Source: Turritopsis dohrnii (Eukaryota; Cnidaria; Hydrozoa; Anthoathecata; Oceaniidae). From it: 64,000 nt of DNA. Of the stretch, positions 52,311 through 63,480 are shown in pieces. The DNA lies in contig BQMF02000016.1 in NCBI GenBank assembly GCA_027922465.2, positions 1,860,001-1,924,000 on the forward strand, given 5' to 3'. Numbering within the stretch: position 1 is the first letter of the stretch; the number at the start of each line of letters is the position of its first letter. Below the pieces are notes generated by a model that was not told the origin of the DNA, ran no database searches, and saw only the letters and a program-made list of their open reading frames with translations. The position numbers and the translations under genes were made by a program.

Positions 52311-52448
52311 ATGAAACAAACTTTAGATGTGAAAGAACTCTTTGGAGACAATGAGGAGTCAGATGAAGGGGAAGTTGAAGCAGAAATAGAGGTAGAATCA
52401 GATGACGATGAGAGAATTAGAGGAAATAATGAAGCATTAATGAAATAG
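52311..52448 (+). CDS. Short acidic open frame, unknown
   Basis: 45 aa from an ATG, very acidic (DNEESDEGEVEAEIEVESDD). It resembles the acidic N-terminus of some transposases, but nothing downstream continues it. Probably a remnant. Confidence 0.2.
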   Translation: MKQTLDVKELFGDNEESDEGEVEAEIEVESDDDERIRGNNEALMK

Positions 52449-52458
52449 AGGACGAAAT

Positions 52459-52487
52459 AGCACAGAGACGGGCCTCGTCTCTGTGCT
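52459..52487. repeat. Perfect 12-bp-arm hairpin
   Basis: AGCACAGAGACG, then GGCCT, then CGTCTCTGTGCT. The loop-side GGGCCTCGT is inverted again at 52579-52588 (ACGAGGCCC). Confidence 0.8.
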
Positions 52488-53182
52488 TATAATTACCGAA
52501 AATTTTCCCACTGCGGTTTGTTAATGATCAAAATCTATAACTTAATAAATACCAGATAAGAAAAGAGTACATCAAAACGAGGCCCGTATGGGCAATATAG
52601 CAAGAAAACAACATATATAAACGAATTCGGGAAAGGTGTATAGGGAGATGCATTCTTGTGGAAACAATTATTTAGAAATACGCAAGTTACGAATTATCTT
52701 GTTGGTTGATTAGTAAAAATTTTATAACGATGAGTTTTAACAAACAAAAACCATATCATTGTTATACCGAAAATGTGTTTTGAAGAACAGTGACAGCTCA
52801 ACTTGTACTTTTTTATGTACAAGTTTTTTAGATTTCTGCGAAAGCAAGAAAGCTATTACAACCGGCTTTCGTTTTTTTCTTCGTTTTTTTCTTACTGTCC
52901 AAACCTAGCGGTTTTTTGAAATTTCGTGCGTGCATTTACATGAAACCAAAGCACCGTGCATTGCATGTCAGCGAAAGATTTACAAAAGTTTCTTTGATCA
53001 ATATTAAATGGATTTTAAAGGAGATGTATATATTTTAAGGTGAAAACAGAAAATATATAAAAGAAGCTTATAATTATCTTGGACTGTGATCATTCTTTTT
53101 CAACTAAAAAGAAGTTCTCAACGGTTTGTAAACAGAAGAGTCAAAAGAGGTATATATCTTTATATCTATACAGACGAGCATA

Positions 53183-53253
53183 GCTTCCGTGGCACAGTCG
53201 GTTAGTACAGCAACTAGTAACCCAAGGGTCGGTGGTTCGACCCCGCGTTGATC
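53183..53253 (+). repeat. tRNA-Thr(AGT)-like sequence, probable SINE head
   Basis: GCTTCCGTGGCACAGTCGG has a near-perfect A box. The loop reads CTAGTAA (anticodon AGT) and GGTTCGACCCC is a good B box. The acceptor 3' half (GCGTTGATC) does not pair with GCTTCCG and the anticodon stem is poor. It is therefore a tRNA-like repeat, not a functional tRNA gene. Confidence 0.6.
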
Positions 53254-53385
53254 AAATTTTTAAATGTCATAAAATATTTCGATTTTGGATTTTTGCGAAA
53301 GCAAGAAATACATTACAACCGGCTTTTCACCTCCATTTTTTTCTTACTGTTTAAAGCTAGCAGTTTATACATTACAGAGACATAT

Positions 53386-53450
53386 GTAGTTTTGTGGCGC
53401 AGTTACTTGGCTGCTAACCGAAAAGTCGGTGGTTCGAGCCCACTTTGATC
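53386..53450 (+). repeat. Second tRNA-like sequence, same repeat family
   Basis: TTGTGGCGCAGTTACTTGG and GGTTCGAGCCC are A- and B-box-like. The sequence in front (TGCGAAAGCAAGAAA, ACAACCGGCTTT, TTCTTACTGT) also precedes the first copy at 52835-52915. The unit is therefore duplicated in tandem. Confidence 0.55.
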
Positions 53451-53984
53451 GTGTAACATTTTTTGTCGAATTTCATAATTGTCATAACATTTTTCATTTT
53501 TCATGCTTCAACAGATTTTGCAGAAATCTTTCTGCCCATACGGGCATCTTGTTATTTTTCATTGGGAATAAATAAATAGAATGAAACCATAATATCTTTT
53601 CTTTTTTTAAAAAAAACTCTTTCTTCTGAACAATAAACAAAGCTTCTTTCCAAAAGCAACAAAAGAATATATTATGTCAGTGTTGATGAACCTTTATAAT
53701 AAAAATTAAGTGTGTGTTTAACCAGCGTGTTTTGGGACATCGACACACAGTAAAATTTGAGCAATCGAGTTAAAAATCTGATCAACTCGAGATTTTTTGT
53801 GGTGAACTCCTGCAAAATACGCGCGCGCGGCAGTCTATAAAGCGCCCTAACGGGCGCAATCACGGTATCGTTCATCAGTAACTGCTTCCGCTTAAGCAAT
53901 AAACTTTGTTGTAGAGCAAAGGTTTTGGCTGGATCAGCCGCCATATTTGTATTATAATATATTATAAAGTTACCATAACAACAT

Positions 53985-54022
53985 AACCACTAGCCGTCGT
54001 AGAATCGCAGTTGCGTAAGCTC
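53985..54022. mobile_element. End fragment of the same MITE family, copy 3
   Basis: GCCGTCGTAGAATCGCAG and TTGCGTAAGCTCTCT resemble the right end of copies 1 and 2. The fragment abuts the Helitron-like array. Confidence 0.5.
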
Positions 54023-57000
54023 TCTATTAATAGCCGATTCTCCGTTTGTCCGTTTGTCAGTCACGCAAAATGGTAGGTGAGCTGTGAGAGAAATTATTTA
54101 TTATCTTTTGCGCGAAGATGGCGGACGTAAAACCGTCGTCGGAAGTTTAAAGTCGAAAAAAAGGCGGACGACAAGGGCTAGCAATCTTTGGAATTTGATA
54201 AAAAAAATTTCCGCTAACAACGCTTATCAACATACAGAAGATGAAACATCAAAATAAATTTCAAAAATACGCAACATTCAACTGCCAAGGTTTAAACAGT
54301 AGTGTAAAGAAATTGTGTTTAGCTGACGACTTCATTCACCACAAGTTAACCGTGATGATGGTGCAAGAAACGCGCATCAAAGGTAAAGGAGTCTACAAAA
54401 TCAAATCGTCCAAAGGTACCGTGCTACATTTATTCAACTCTGGACATAAATCAAGTTCATACGGAGGAACCGGTTTCGTTGTAAGAAGTAAAGTGACTTT
54501 CAAACCAATATCCGAGAGAATAAGTATATTGACACTGCCAAGCTCAACAAAAAGAAATACATATTTATCAGCGCATATGCACCGACAAACGAAACAACCA
54601 TAAAAGAACCGAATAAGACACGGACATTTTACGAAAACCTATCAGACATCATCAATAAGATAGGAAAAAATGAAATACTCGTCATCGGTGGAGATTTCAA
54701 TGCAAAAACAAAAATGACATATAGATATCATTATACAAAATTGTAGGAAACTTTGCCAAAAGTACAATAAATGAAAACGGCGAAAGACTTATTGAACTCT
54801 GTAATATACATAATCTACGCATCACAAACACCTTTTTCAAGCATAAACCTATCCATCAAACAACATGGCAAGCACCAGCAGCCTATCAAAACAGAAATAA
54901 CTCGAAAACAAATACACCACGTCTGAACCCATACAGAAGTCAGATTGATTACATCCTCGTTAAAAACAATAACAAGGCCATCAAAATAATAGACTGTAAA
55001 TCAATTATAGATAGAGTCACTATATCCGATCACAAGCCAGTTATCATGAGCACGAAGACGACATTATACAGAACAAAAACGGCCAAAACCAATCCAAAGA
55101 TTAGATCTTCATCGTCTGTCCGTTCCCGATATCAGTAATCTATACAAAAAATCAGTTAAAAACGAAATAAACAACCTTGAACAAAACCTCAACAACCAGG
55201 AACAGTGGACAAAGATCGTTAACATTCTGAAAGAATCAGCCAAAACAACCATCGGCTACAAAGAAAGATCGAAAAAAACGGTAATCCCGACATTGTTATC
55301 CTTTCTGACATGCAGAGAATCGTACAAAAGCAGATCGAATCCACCAGAAATGAGGTTTTAAAATCTCAACTAAAGGTACATCGTAATCGTATACTGACAG
55401 AAATCCATCGCGAAAAGAAACAAGAGGAAAACATGAAATTAAGAACTATCATGAACCCCTTAGAAAGGAACCAGGACGAAAACCAAAAAATGTACGATGC
55501 AGTAAAACAGATCAACAAGATGAAATCTAAAACACCACTTATTGTTTCATCAGACAACGGTCAAACAACTGACGACAAAGAACAATCTGAAATCATTTCG
55601 AAATATTTTAAGAACATCTTGTGGAAAAATGCTGAGCCTATGCCAAACATTCAACCAATACCGATGACAAAACCGTTTACAGCAATCGAAGTACGAAAAG
55701 CCGTATCCAAACTGAAATCAAATAAATCACCAGGATGTGATGATATCCCCATCGAGCTAATAAAACATGCCCCTGAAACTATCTTTCATCAAATTGCGCT
55801 AATATTCAACAACATCGCAGCAAATGGCCAATGTCCAATCGAGATCAATCACGGCATCCTGATACTCTTGAAAAAACCAGGAAAGCCAAAGGGACCTGTG
55901 ACCAGTTTGCGTCCAGTTATCCTGTTATCGGCACTTCGAAAAATCCTGGCTGCTGTCATGATGATGAGAATTGGTGAAAGGATGGATCGAGAAACACCAC
56001 CAACACAAGCTGCCTACCGTAGAGAGCGGTCAACTACAGAGCACGTATTTGCAGCTAAAACGATAATTGAAAGAACAATCAACTCAAAAAATGAAACCGT
56101 GCACGTTACACTCCTCGACATGAGCAAAGCATTCGACAGTATACAGCGAAACACCTTGATCGAATTTCTACGAGATACTATTAGTAACAATGAGCTGCAT
56201 ATCGTTAAGAAAATGCTTGAAGTGACACTTGCTGTAAGATGTGGCAATATCATCGCCGAAACGTTCAGCACAGACACCGGAGCTCCTCAGGGTGACTGCG
56301 CTAGTGCGAACCAATTCACCTACTATCTTGCCAAATCACTTTGTGAATCAAGACCATCCATCCACGACCACCAATACTGTGAACAACACATAACTTCCAA
56401 TGAAATACCAGACGAGATCACAGAACACAACTACGCGCAGTTGACCCAAGTACGACATGTCAATATAAATATGGAATATGCAGACGACATCAGCGTGATC
56501 GCAAGTGATTTCAACAACGCCCGCAGATACGAACGCGAAAAAACGAAAATGTTATCAGAAAAAGGTCTGCTAATAAATGACAGCAAAACCGAACGGTTCG
56601 TCATCAACAAAAAGAATGATGCGTGAAAAAAAATGCAAGCTGTTAGGATCTCTCCTCGACACTGAAGAAGAAATCAAGAGAAGAAAGTCACTAGCAATCA
56701 ATGCTGCTAATAACCTAGAACATTTCTTCAGAAACAAAAGTCTAACCACGTCAACGAAAATAAAAGTAATTGACACCTATGTAGAACCGACTTTCATGTA
56801 TAATTCCGAAACTTGGTCTCTGACAAAATCCCAAGAAAATTCAATAGACGCTTTTCAACGAAAAATCATCCGAAAGTACGTTTTCGACATCAAATGGCCA
56901 AAAACCATCAGCAATGATGAATTATATCAAAAAGCAAAAACCACAAGTTGGAAAAGTAAAATCACTCTACGCCGTCTGAAATGGTTTGGGAAACTGGCGA

Positions 57001-57772
57001 TCCAACCAGAGGAGATTCCAGCCAAAAAAGCGTTACGATACGGGCTGCAACCATACCAAAGACCACCCGGCAAACCCAAAACAACTTGGTTGGCAAAAAA
57101 CCATAAACGACTTAAAGAGAATGAACTTTTCATGGTCAGACGTCGAAAGTCTGGCCAAAGAGAACCTAAATGAATGGTACAGAATATGTAAAGAATATAT
57201 AAAGACAAATTAAAGCATTTTTGAATTTCAAATCTTTTGTATGTTAGGTGACGTAGATTTATTTACGGAAAAGCCTATGAAAGAAAAAGAAGACGTCAGT
57301 GTGAAGCTATTCCATTGAGAAACTATCTCGGTAACCAATAGGGATGACTGACGTTTTTTTGGGGTCCGCGATACAGGTCATGGGGTACTACTACTACTAT
57401 AAGGACTTCAGCTTGTAGCCATATGATTTCTCCTTTTGGCGTTGGGGTGCGAAGCGCCATCGTATATGAGGCCTTTGCGAAAAAATCATACAACTTCTTG
57501 CTTTGTCCGGGATTTGAAAATGTTAATTAGAAAATATAGAAATGACTATGATAGCGTATAAAATGTTCAAGCCTGTGACGTCATTAAAACTTTTGATCGA
57601 CGATATTTCCAAAACGGTGCGTCAAAGACATATGATCCTATACATTTTCTTGCTCAGAATTTCGAGCTCTACAAGATGAGCACACTTTCGGCTGCCAATT
57701 TTTTAATTTTATTTTTCGTGAAGTCAACGCCGGCTGAACATGGGCGGCGAACGACGCCGCCTTGGCGGCTAG
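54023..57772. mobile_element. Helitron-like element split by a LINE, first of a tandem array
   Basis: The 5' part (TCTATTAATAGCCGATTCTC to about 54110) and 3' part (about 57280-57772) are colinear with the shorter copies and are separated by a LINE. The 3' end has the stem GCCGCC-TT-GGCGGC (57756-57769) and then TAG, giving a CTAG end. TC starts and hairpin-CTAG ends suggest the Helitron class. No Rep/helicase is present. Confidence 0.6.
54121..57213 (+). mobile_element. APE-type non-LTR retrotransposon (LINE), frameshifted, RTE/Proto2-like
   Basis: Endonuclease: starts at an ATG (54241) with ATFNCQGLNSS and MMVQETRIKGKG, shifts frame near 54530, continues ILVIGGDFNAKTKM and later SQIDYILVKN and ISDHKPV. 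Reverse transcriptase: one long frame (55310-56626) with SNKSPGCDDIPIELIK, LRPVILLSALRKI, LLDMSKAFDS, GAPQGDCAS and the catalytic MEYADDIS (YADD at 56477-56488). A frame change near 56600 leads to the C-terminal part (NSETWSLTKSQENSIDAFQR, KISLRRLKW-like KITLRRLKWFGKL), and another near 57090 leads to the end at 57213. Clade assignment is from remembered motifs and is tentative. At least three frame changes make it inactive. It sits inside a Helitron-like element. Confidence 0.85.
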
Positions 57773-58610
57773 TCTATATATTAATAGCCGATTCTCCGTC
57801 TGTTTGTTTGTTTGTCTGTCACGCAAAATGGTAGATTAAGTTGTGAGCAAAATTATTTCTTTTTTTGTGTGCAACGTGAGTTCGAAGCAAATACATTGCA
57901 ACCCCAATCAAACGTGACCTTTTTTGGCTGATGAACTAATAGGAATAACGTTTTGTTTTTATCATTATTGTTAGTTTTATATTCCACGTTGACTTGGCTT
58001 TGAAAACAGTACATCAACTAAATACAAAGAAACTAACTGATTAAACATTTTGTACAAAAAGCAGCAGTGGCAGAACGTGGCAGCATATGTTCGGTTTGCC
58101 ACTAACTCTTGCCTGACTGTCTGAGACGGGTGAACTTTTTTTTTGAGCAATCAAATTGTTTAAAAACCGATAGGTAAAAAAAGAGTATCATATCAAAACA
58201 AAATGCTTTTTTTTTTGCTTTTCTTTTAATAAATTAATTTCTTCTTTTAATTGTTAAGCGTTCTGGTCGAACGTTTTTTTTATTCTATTTATTCATTTAG
58301 CACGTGCCTTTTTTCTCTCCTCCGTGTGAACTTTTTAAGAAGAGAAACCATTATCCCCCTGTTTGATAGTACCCATGTTAGAGCGCGTAACTTTTTTAAA
58401 ACAAAAGCTAATAAAAAGTTTTCTCTCTCTACGTTTTGAGTGTATTGTTACACTGATAAAAGATTGGTTTTACCAGAGGTTGTGACTTCGAATCTGCTTC
58501 TGGTTGAACATAAGTTATACGAGCCGTTTATAAGGAAATTTGACGTTTATTGATACAGTGATACAGAGCAGGTGGACATGGGCGGTGAGCGACGCCGCCT
58601 TGGCGGCTAG
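57773..58610. mobile_element. Helitron-like element, second of the tandem array
   Basis: Starts TCTATATATTAATAGCCGAT immediately after the CTAG of the previous copy. Ends GCCGCCTTGGCGGCTAG at 58610. The interior between about 57960 and 58540 differs from the other copies and looks like an insertion or variant. Confidence 0.6.
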
Positions 58611-59077
58611 TCTATATATTAATAGCCAATCTGTTTGTCTGTCACGCAAAATGGTAGATGTGAACTGTGAAAGAAATCGGGCAGTCAGCAATGTAAGATC
58701 ACACATAAATTATTTCTCTTCTTGTGCGCGACGTCAGTGTGAAACCATTGTATTGAGACCCAAATCGAATGCGACGTTTAGGGAAAATTATCTCGATAAC
58801 CAATAGGGATAACTGACGTTTTTTGAGGTGCGCGATACAGGCGATAGGGTGACGAAACATTTGGGTCTAATTTTTTTGAAGGGACGGGTCTGTGACGTCA
58901 TCAAAATCTTTGAACGATGATATCTCTGTAACGGTTGGTCGTAGCGGAACGATCCCATACATTTTTTTGATCAGTTTTTCGAACTCTACAACATGGGAAC
59001 ACTTTCGGTTGCCAATTCTTTAATTTTATTTTTCCTGAAGTCAACGCAGGCTGAACATGGACGGCAAGCGACGCTAG
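58611..59077. mobile_element. Helitron-like element, third of the tandem array
   Basis: 467 bp, starting TCTATATATTAATAGCC directly after the preceding CTAG and ending GCTAG before T at 59078. Its terminal hairpin has decayed. Confidence 0.6.
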
Positions 59078-59100
59078 TGTTCATTTACATTGTGGTATCA

Positions 59101-59220
59101 TCTTTACTGTTGTTGTTATTATATATAAGATATTATATTATAATAATATTATTATATTACATTATATGATGTTATATGATATTATATTATATTGTATGAT
59201 ATTATATTTACTATATTTAC
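59101..59220. repeat. AT-only simple sequence
   Basis: About 120 bp of ATATTATATGATATTATATT-like low-complexity DNA between the Helitron-like array and the GPCR gene. Confidence 0.85.
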
Positions 59221-59749
59221 TATATTTTAGAATGCATGGAGCTGCCAGCAGGAGAACCCGGAAATGATTGCACATTGATCTTACTTAGAAGATACTTTCT
59301 TGGTGTTGATAGATTTCAAAAAGTTTACTCAAAATTACTCTGTTTCTTAGCTAATTTGCATTTTTATTACTGACAGAGTATCTTAAAAACAAGTTTCTTA
59401 TTATATAAAAAAACAACAACAAAAGATATTCATTTGAAAATTTGATACTTCGCTTCAACCAGACAAAGCGATTGATAATTCTGCGAACACTTTTATTACG
59501 TAAAAACAGATTTTTTATGCATTAATATTTGATCAGGAACTAACTAACATGATAGCCATCTTCTTCTCACTGTTATAAAAAAAACCCGACAAAAACATTA
59601 GAATTTTAGTTTTAAATCTTAGGTGGCTGATAGTTATACTAAGAACATACAAATTTTGAACATGTAGAATTGTAATGTCTGAGAATTATCACAAATATTA
59701 GACGTTCGTCTGTTTTTCAATACATTTCGGTCTGTCTTTAAATAAAATA

Positions 59750-59775
59750 GCACTGCGAAGGAGAGTGATTAATAT
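59750..59775. mobile_element. CCCAGTGGG-family MITE, copy 13, small fragment
   Basis: AGCACTGCGAAGGAGAG is all that remains recognisable. Confidence 0.35.
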
Positions 59776-60076
59776 TCAAGAATGTATTAAAAGGAATTTA
59801 AAAAAAACGTTGTATTGAGGTTTATTGAAAAGGTTTCAAGCTGAGATTACAAGAGAATCGTTTTACTCATAAAATCACAAGTGAACAAGGATTTATCGTC
59901 AGAACATATTGTATATTTTATATCATTTGTGGAAAGAATTTATTTTTTCACAACATCAAATAGATCTAGTATAGAAATTTGCATGAAGTAATTTGTTTAC
60001 ATTTTATACTCCTTACTTGAAGTGTGGTTCATGTACATATATCTCGGAAAGAGTTCTAGAAAAGAAAATAAACAAA

Positions 60077-61189
60077 ATGGCGCCATGCCAAGGAGCGATC
60101 TGTTCACCTTATGGTTACGAAATGGTCACTAATGGCGCAGAAATACACGGTGTTTATAAAAAGTTTATAGAAACTGTCGCTTTTCTGATTTTTGCTGTTG
60201 GAGTGACATTGAATACTGGAATAATGACCATACTTATATCCATTTCACCTAGTCTGGACTACTTGGATGGCTATTTTATGAATTTGTGTTTCGGAGAACT
60301 CGTATCATCTTTTGGAATAGTGTTCGTTTTCTTTGTTCAATTTACGACATCGATCTCACCGATTGGCGATGGTGGGTGTAAATTTCTTGCGTGGCTTGGC
60401 GTCACATCAGTGTCTATAACAGTGACATCCTTACTACTTGTCGCGTATGAACTTCACCATCGGGCCGTTTACAATCGCACGGCCACCCGAAATCGTTATT
60501 GGTTTTTTTTGTTCATCGCCAGTACTTGGATAGTAGCTGGCCTTCCAGGGATTCCGTATATGATAACGGCTGTTATGGGTGACGGGAATTACTGCGTCAT
60601 TACAAATTGGTCGCACAACGCGGAAATCTTGTTTATCTCCTTTATGATCGTATTTCAAATCGTCATACCATTGGCTATCTTAGTTCGAATCTTTGTTCGA
60701 ATCTTTCTTGCATTGCGACCACAACGTGATGGAGATACCATGCTGGAGGAAAGCAACCCTGGCTCCGAAGCAAACTTTCAAAGAGCCGTACTCAAACGAA
60801 AGGCGCTTCTAACTTTTTTCATTGCAACGTTTTTCTTCTTTGTGCTTCTTGTGGTCTCCTTGGTTGACTTGTCACTAACGTTAGACCTGGACAATGTGAT
60901 GGAGAGTTCTACGAAATACGCTCGCATTCGAGAGGGCAACAAACTAATGGAATGCATCAAATGTGTCTTTGTGCCTATGTTTTATATTGCTTACTACGAT
61001 AAATTACGGAACCAGTTTCGAAAACTATCATGCCGTCGTCATAGAAACCAAGAAGCGTATAATTCGCTTCGTTATAATGTTTACCAACAGACGGTACACG
61101 ACCAAAACAACGAACTGAACGGCACCGGCAATTTTGATATAGAAGAAACAGAAAGGGACGATGTAGCGATACTAGATAACGCAACGTGA
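60077..61189 (+). CDS. Single-exon rhodopsin-like (class A) G protein-coupled receptor
   Basis: The protein is 370 aa from the ATG at 60077 (AAAATGG context). The open frame runs further upstream without another ATG. Seven hydrophobic segments are visible. TM1 contains the typical Asn (GVTLNTGIM), and TM2 has LCFGE in place of the usual LxxxD. Conserved Cys residues sit in loop 1 (residue 101, GDGGC) and loop 2 (residue 173, GNYC). The DRY position reads ELH (125-127). TM6 lacks CWxP, and the NPxxY region reads VPMFYIAYY. The basic and acidic C-tail is cytoplasmic. It is a divergent orphan receptor of the type common as intronless families in cnidarians. The ligand cannot be inferred. AATAAA follows 90 nt after the stop. 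Confidence 0.85.
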   Translation: MAPCQGAICSPYGYEMVTNGAEIHGVYKKFIETVAFLIFAVGVTLNTGIMTILISISPSLDYLDGYFMNLCFGELVSSFGIVFVFFVQFTTSISPIGDGGCKFLAWLGVTSVSITVTSLLLVAYELHHRAVYNRTATRNRYWFFLFIASTWIVAGLPGIPYMITAVMGDGNYCVITNWSHNAEILFISFMIVFQIVIPLAILVRIFVRIFLALRPQRDGDTMLEESNPGSEANFQRAVLKRKALLTFFIATFFFFVLLVVSLVDLSLTLDLDNVMESSTKYARIREGNKLMECIKCVFVPMFYIAYYDKLRNQFRKLSCRRHRNQEAYNSLRYNVYQQTVHDQNNELNGTGNFDIEETERDDVAILDNAT

Positions 61190-61278
61190 TCAGAATTTCG
61201 CAATTAGACGACGTAATATTTAATCGGATGACAATTTATTGCGAGCACATCTGTTCGTAATTACTCTTGTGGTGGAAC

Positions 61279-61284
61279 AATAAA
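61279..61284 (+). promoter_or_regulatory. Candidate poly(A) signal of the GPCR gene
   Basis: AATAAA lies 90 nt after the receptor stop codon, a normal distance for a short 3' UTR. Confidence 0.5.
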
Positions 61285-61543
61285 TAGATCATTTTATTCC
61301 TCAATCCTTGTATCAGTAGCTAATAGTCTTAGTTAATCGAATTGCATTTTTAATCAGAAAGGATGATGATCTTTAAAGCTATTAGAAAGTCATCATAATG
61401 CATAACTCCTGTTTTTTTTAACAAATTAAAGCCTGGGTGGTTATGACATATGATTTTTAGTTGTTTGAATACATGGATTACATTTTGTTGGTGCCAAAAC
61501 GACAGTTTTTTTTCCTTCAATGTCTTGTTTATGGTTTGCCATA

Positions 61544-61627
61544 CAATCTCAAAGCCAAAGTTTGTTTTCCCCTTTTTTCTTCAAAGTCCATGTATCCAAA
61601 AATCAAGAAACCCTGGGTCCGAGGTTG
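61544..61627. mobile_element. Degenerate foldback element of the same family
   Basis: The right arm AACCCTGGGTCCGAGGTTG is clear and the left arm is eroded. Flanks GTTTGCCAT and GTTTGTCAT match at 8 of 9 positions. Confidence 0.5.
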
Positions 61628-62389
61628 GTTTGTCATGATAAAACACTCTTTTCTGATTGAGTGGATAACGAACTTCACTCGTTCAAACGTTACAGTTCTT
61701 AGAAAAACATATTTTCAATATTGTCTTTAACAGAACTCAAACTTGTTGAAAAAAAAAAAGAATGAGGTTACGTGAAGTAAAACATTTTCGCACCCAATGG
61801 AACTGGGCAAATAGGAAAATGAAAAGGTCATGAGTTCAAGATTGGTTTGGTGAACAAATTGGTTATTTAAAATTTTGTGGTATAACAATGTTTTCATTAT
61901 TTTTATTTTACAGTTCATCTATCGGCTCATTAGTTCGATTCTTATATCAATCCATTTGTCATCAGAAAACTTTCTGGCCTGAAAGTAGTGTGTCAATCTT
62001 CATCGTTCATACCTCGTATATTGTGCAATCGCTTTGATCACGTGCTGTAAATACTTGCCATGGATTGGTTGTAAATTGTAACGTGACTGAAGCAAGTAGT
62101 TAATCGACAAGAATAGCCTCATGAATGAACAAACGGTTTTGTAAGAAAATCTCTTAGCGGTAGAATTTTTGAATGACAACGAATAAAATTTCCCGTTATG
62201 AAAACAAGCTAGTGATAGTGCCAACCAACAAATTGGCCAAAACATTTGAATTTTTTTAGAAAACGTATTTTTTCTCCGTGCTGCCAAGACATACTTCACA
62301 AAAAAACTCAAGTAATATTCTTATTAGAACAATTAACCGATCCCCTAGTTGAGAAATATTTGCCCCAAAATTATGAAGTCAATGATATG

Positions 62390-62497
62390 CTTATTACGGT
62401 AGCAGCGAAAGCGAATACCGTTTTAAAACACCCGTGGACTACTACTACTACTACTACTACTACTCCTCCTCCTACGGCCGAAATAGCAGTTAGTCTA
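62390..62497 (+). repeat. Dispersed repeat with an ACT/CCT microsatellite, copy 2
   Basis: ATTACGGTAGCAGCGAAAGC, an (ACT)n-(CCT)n run at about 62436-62473, then GGCCGAAATAGCAGTT. Same family as 35320-35405 in the opposite orientation. Confidence 0.65.
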
Positions 62498-63244
62498 CGA
62501 TTTAGAGTCTGCAAAATTCCACAAAAAAACTCAATATAAATTTTAATGAAAGAACGCAGTCTTTTGAATTTTCAAGGTTTTACATCTCAGACTCTTTGAT
62601 ATTTTATCACTTAATTCGTAAGGAATGGATATTAACCAAATAGGTCTACATAAAATTGGGACTTGTGAATACGACGGTTCATGTGACAATTTCATAAAAC
62701 TTTTCTAGGGAAAGTCTTAAAAGAAAGTTTGTAAGAACGAGACATGTCGTTATTGTCGTTATCTCGCTTATCCAAGCAAATGTAACAAACCATGAAGTTG
62801 CGATGAATGTTTGAAAACTGAGCAGAAAATATCTTCCTTGAATTGGAGTGCAGAAAGTTATTAATGATCGAATTATTGTGATTGGGAAGAATTATCATGT
62901 AGTATATAATTTAATTGAATAAGTCGGGTTCCGTTAAAAAAAAAATATCTAGTTTGTAGACACACTAGATAAACTAATAATGGCGTAGTCATTATGATGA
63001 AATCCTTCGTTTGTATTCAAGTTGTATGATTACCGTAAATCCCCAAATACAAGTTTTGAGGAGGCGTTTAAAAGATGGAGATTCATTAATTTAATCTTCC
63101 TAGTTTCGATTTTGTCCTGATTGAGTGAAACGAATGGAATGGGAGCGCTATTAGTAACCACGGTTATTCTAACACTCTCAACAGAATGGTTACTATCAAT
63201 TTTTATAGTCAAGTGAGGTGGGTACAGTGTTAGCAAAAAGACTA

Positions 63245-63317
63245 ACAGAACCTTTAGATCTATTGATGTGATAGATATATTGATCTGATAGATATATTGA
63301 TATATATATATATATAC
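63245..63317. repeat. TA/GATA-rich simple repeat
   Basis: GATAGATATATTGATCTGAT units followed by a (TA)n run. Confidence 0.7.
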
Positions 63318-63419
63318 GCATGTCCTTGGCTATTGACATTTAAAAACAAAGCAGTTTTAAAATAATCCACTAGGTAGAATTAAGTTTCCATGTTTACAAG
63401 TTTTCAAGCACTATAAATA

Positions 63420-63480
63420 AGTGGCATAACGGCAACATGTTCAGAGGTTCTCCGTTCGATTCTCCCTCTGGACGGACACG
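63420..63480 (+). repeat. Possible tRNA-like fragment
   Basis: AGTGGCATAACGG followed by GTTCGATTCTCC gives A- and B-box-like motifs at a reasonable spacing. No acceptor stem can be made. Weak. Confidence 0.25.

Noticed and set aside
53183..53253. Functional tRNA-Thr gene
   Set aside because: The acceptor and anticodon stems do not pair well, and a related tRNA-like copy follows 130 bp later.
59993..60076. N-terminal extension of the GPCR frame
   Set aside because: It begins at a TTG and has no ATG. The first ATG with good context is at 60077.
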